Below are positions 5,457-7,142 of a DNA stretch of 7,142 nt, piece by piece. The stretch spans positions 1 to 7,142 of the forward strand of contig VEPF01000282.1 of NCBI GenBank assembly GCA_012027055.1, given 5' to 3'. This DNA comes from Gemmatimonadota bacterium. Lineage in GTDB: Bacteria > Gemmatimonadota > Gemmatimonadetes > Longimicrobiales > RSA9. The notes under the pieces are model-generated. The model was not told where the DNA came from. It was given only the letters and a program-made list of their open reading frames with translations, and ran no database searches. Numbering within the stretch: position 1 is the stretch's first letter; the number at the start of each line of letters is the position of its first letter. A program made the position numbers and the translations under genes.

Positions 5457-6437
5457 ATGGCGGTGAAGACCTACCGCGAGGCGCTGAACGAGGCGCTCGC
5501 GGAAGAAATGCGGCGCGATCCGGACGTCTTCCTGATGGGCGAAGAGGTCGGGAGGTACAACGGCGCCTACAAGGTTTCGAAAGGCCTGCTCGACGAGTTC
5601 GGCGACACCCGCGTCGTGGACACGCCGATCACCGAGCTGGGCTTCGCCGGGCTGGGCGTGGGGGCGGCCATGGCAGGACTCCGGCCCGTGATCGAGTTCA
5701 TGACCCACAACTTCGCGATGCTCGCGTGGGACCAGGTGTTCAACAGCGCCGCGAAGGTGCACTACATGACGGGCGGGCAGTTCAAATGCCCGATCGTGTT
5801 CCGGGGGCCGGACGGGGCGGCCCTGCAGCTCGCGGCCCAGCACTCCCAGGCGGTCGAGGCCACCTACGCGCACTTCCCGGGCCTGAAAGTGGTGGTGCCC
5901 GGCACGCCCGCCGATGCCAAGGGTCTGCTCAAGGCCGCCATCCGCGATGATGATCCGGTGGTGGTGCTGGAATCCGAGTTGCTCTACGCCACCAAGGGGG
6001 AAGTCCCCGACGACGAGGATTTCATCATTCCGCTGGGCGTGGCGGAAGTGAAGCGCGAGGGGCAGGACGTCACCCTGATCACGCACGGCAAGATGATCCA
6101 CAGCTGCCTGCAGGCGGCGGCCCGGCTGGCACAACAGCAGATCAGCGCGGAGGTGATCGACCTGCGCTCCCTGCGTCCGCTGGATGGGGAAGCGATCCTG
6201 CGCAGCGTTCACAAGACCGGCCGGGCGGTATACGTCGAAGAGGGCTGGCCCTACGTGGGCATTGGCGCGGAGGTAGTCAACATCATCCAGCAGGAGGCCT
6301 TCGACTACCTGGACGCGCCAGTGGGACGGGTGACGCAAGCGGACGTGCCCATGCCGTACGCGAAGCAGCTGGAGAAGCTGGCCAAACCCTCGGTCGAACT
6401 GATCGTGGCGGCGTGTCAGCAGGTCACGTATCGCTGA
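5457..6437 (+). CDS. pdhB: Pyruvate dehydrogenase E1 component, beta subunit
   Basis: This encodes 326 residues, the standard length. The N-terminal pyrimidine-binding domain has GEEVGRYNGAYKVSKGLL (28-45), DTPITE (55-60) with Glu60 equivalent to the catalytic Glu that activates the thiamine aminopyrimidine ring, and AAMAGLRPVIEFMT (70-83). AAQHSQ (126-131) carries His129, the equivalent of the active-site His near the E1-E2 interface. The C-terminal transketolase-like domain shows VIDLRSLRPLD (233-243), VYVEEGWPYVGIGAEV (258-273) and TQADVPMPYAKQLEKLA (293-309), all strongly typical of pyruvate E1 beta. AGGGGA (5441-5446) precedes the ATG by ten bases. The 16-bp gap after pdhA indicates co-transcription and matched subunit supply. 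No key residue appears altered, in contrast to the partner alpha subunit. Confidence 0.96.
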   Translation: MAVKTYREALNEALAEEMRRDPDVFLMGEEVGRYNGAYKVSKGLLDEFGDTRVVDTPITELGFAGLGVGAAMAGLRPVIEFMTHNFAMLAWDQVFNSAAKVHYMTGGQFKCPIVFRGPDGAALQLAAQHSQAVEATYAHFPGLKVVVPGTPADAKGLLKAAIRDDDPVVVLESELLYATKGEVPDDEDFIIPLGVAEVKREGQDVTLITHGKMIHSCLQAAARLAQQQISAEVIDLRSLRPLDGEAILRSVHKTGRAVYVEEGWPYVGIGAEVVNIIQQEAFDYLDAPVGRVTQADVPMPYAKQLEKLAKPSVELIVAACQQVTYR

Positions 6438-6467
6438 GCAGGCGAGCAAGGCTGCACGATTCCCGGC

Positions 6468-6485
6468 GCGCGCCGCTCGGCGCGC
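6468..6485 (+). other. GC hairpin between pdhB and pdhC
   Basis: GCGCGCC (6468-6474) and GGCGCGC (6479-6485) form a perfect 7-bp stem around a GCTC tetraloop. It sits in the 69-bp gap between pdhB and pdhC. There is no T tract, so termination is unlikely. A role in mRNA stability or in setting E2 against E1 levels is conceivable but unproven. Confidence 0.3.
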
Positions 6486-6506
6486 CCGCACGGTAAGGCG
6501 AACGCA

Positions 6507-7142
6507 ATGCCGACGAAAGTACACATGGAAGCGCTGTCCCCGACCATGGAAGAGGGGCAGCTGGTGCGCTGGCTGAAGCACGAAGGCGATGCCGTCCAGG
6601 AAGGCGAGATCCTGGCGGAGATCGAGACCGACAAGGCCACCATGGAGCTGGTGGCGCGCGGCTCCGGCGTGCTCACGGGCGTGCACCTGAGCGAGGGTCA
6701 GACCGCCCCCGTAGGGACGGTCATCGCCTACATCGCGGAACCGGGCGAGGCGGTGCCGGCAGGGGAGACCGGCGAGGCACCGCGCGAACCGGCCGCAGTC
6801 ACCGCGGCGGGCGTTCACGAAGCGGCAGCACCGGCGGAAGCGGCGGCGCCCGCGCCGGAGGGAGACGCGCGCGTGAAGGCATCGCCGCTGGCGCGGCGCC
6901 TGGCGGCGGAATCCGGTATTGCGCTCGCGGCCGTGAGGGGGACTGGGCCGGGGGGGCGGATCGTGCGGCGGGACATCGAGGTGGTCGCGCGCGCCACGCC
7001 CGCGCCGGCGCCCTGGACGGGTCCGGACGTGGAAGAGGTGCCGGTCACGCAGATGCGGAAGACGCTCGCGCAGCGGCTGGTCTCGTCGATCGGACCGGAA
7101 CCGACCATCAAACTCACAATCGAAGTCGACGCGCCCCGGATG
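6507..7142 (+). CDS. pdhC: Pyruvate dehydrogenase E2 (dihydrolipoamide acetyltransferase), N-terminal part, 3' truncated by window
   Basis: The frame runs from ATG 6507 to the window edge (212 codons, no stop). A single N-terminal lipoyl domain spans about 1-78, with MEALSPTMEEG (7-17) and ETDKATMEL (40-48); Lys43 in the DKA turn is the lipoylation site and so the substrate of LipA. An Ala/Pro/Glu-rich flexible linker, about 80-120, follows. The peripheral-subunit binding domain, about 123-160, reads KASPLARRLAAESGI then GTGPGGRIVRRDIE, the E1/E3 docking module. The start of the catalytic acetyltransferase domain, VPVTQMRKTLAQRLVSS (178-194), is present. Its active-site His (HxxxD) would lie roughly 200 residues beyond the window. 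AAGG at 6495-6498 precedes the ATG. One lipoyl domain rather than two or three fits the shorter E2 type. An E2 for a branched-chain or acetoin complex is less likely next to this E1 pair. Confidence 0.93.
   Translation, partial: MPTKVHMEALSPTMEEGQLVRWLKHEGDAVQEGEILAEIETDKATMELVARGSGVLTGVHLSEGQTAPVGTVIAYIAEPGEAVPAGETGEAPREPAAVTAAGVHEAAAPAEAAAPAPEGDARVKASPLARRLAAESGIALAAVRGTGPGGRIVRRDIEVVARATPAPAPWTGPDVEEVPVTQMRKTLAQRLVSSIGPEPTIKLTIEVDAPRM

Noticed and set aside
3223..5458. Minus-strand open frames opposite lipA (3223-4377) and pdhA (4427-5458)
   Set aside because: Both mirror real plus-strand genes with intact catalytic motifs; the translations are compositional shadows.
5247..6818. Minus-strand open frame of 523 codons
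   Set aside because: It is antisense to pdhA, pdhB and pdhC, with His/Arg/Leu-rich composition and no recognisable motif.
6507..7142. Truncated or broken E2 gene
   Set aside because: The frame is open to the last base with lipoyl, docking and early catalytic domains in order. It is cut by the window, not by mutation.

Overview
The window is a GC-rich bacterial chromosomal segment with densely packed, ordinary-looking genes. It shows no mobile element, CRISPR array, rRNA or tRNA. The E2 lipoyl-domain N-terminus (MEALSPTMEEG), the LipA signature (GDVCTRACKYC) and the order lipA-pdhA-pdhB-pdhC remind me of Gemmatimonadota or another deep-branching Gram-negative phylum. That placement is from memory of protein style and is not established.

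Left part (1-2984), a mixed housekeeping set. The 3' end of a Nif3-like dinuclear-metal protein gene (+) runs into a strong stem-loop that holds its stop codon. Facing it on the minus strand is a gene for a membrane-anchored double zinc-ribbon protein with a TPR-like C-terminal region. Divergent from that is a LOG-family (TIGR00730) nucleotide phosphoribohydrolase gene (+), then a TIGR01777/SDR39U1-type epimerase-like gene (+). The 73-bp divergent gap holds an interrupted inverted repeat. The 165-bp gap between the LOG and SDR genes holds several competing stems.

Right part (2985-7142), a lipoate/pyruvate dehydrogenase cluster, all on the plus strand. It encodes lipoyl synthase (lipA), E1 alpha (pdhA), E1 beta (pdhB) and the first 212 codons of E2 (pdhC), which runs off the window. 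LipA inserts sulfur into the octanoyl group on E2 lipoyl domains. E1 (alpha2beta2) decarboxylates pyruvate with thiamine diphosphate and reductively acetylates the lipoyl arm. E2 passes the acetyl group to CoA. The cluster therefore carries the enzyme that matures the swinging arm together with the enzymes that use it. E3 (lpd) and the octanoyl transferase (lipB) are not seen here.

I do not see a clearly new system. The best leads are an altered Mg-thiamine-diphosphate motif in PdhA (GEA where GDG is expected), the divergent-gap inverted repeat, and the possible alternative RNA structure upstream of the SDR gene. No stretch longer than 300 bases lacks a gene.
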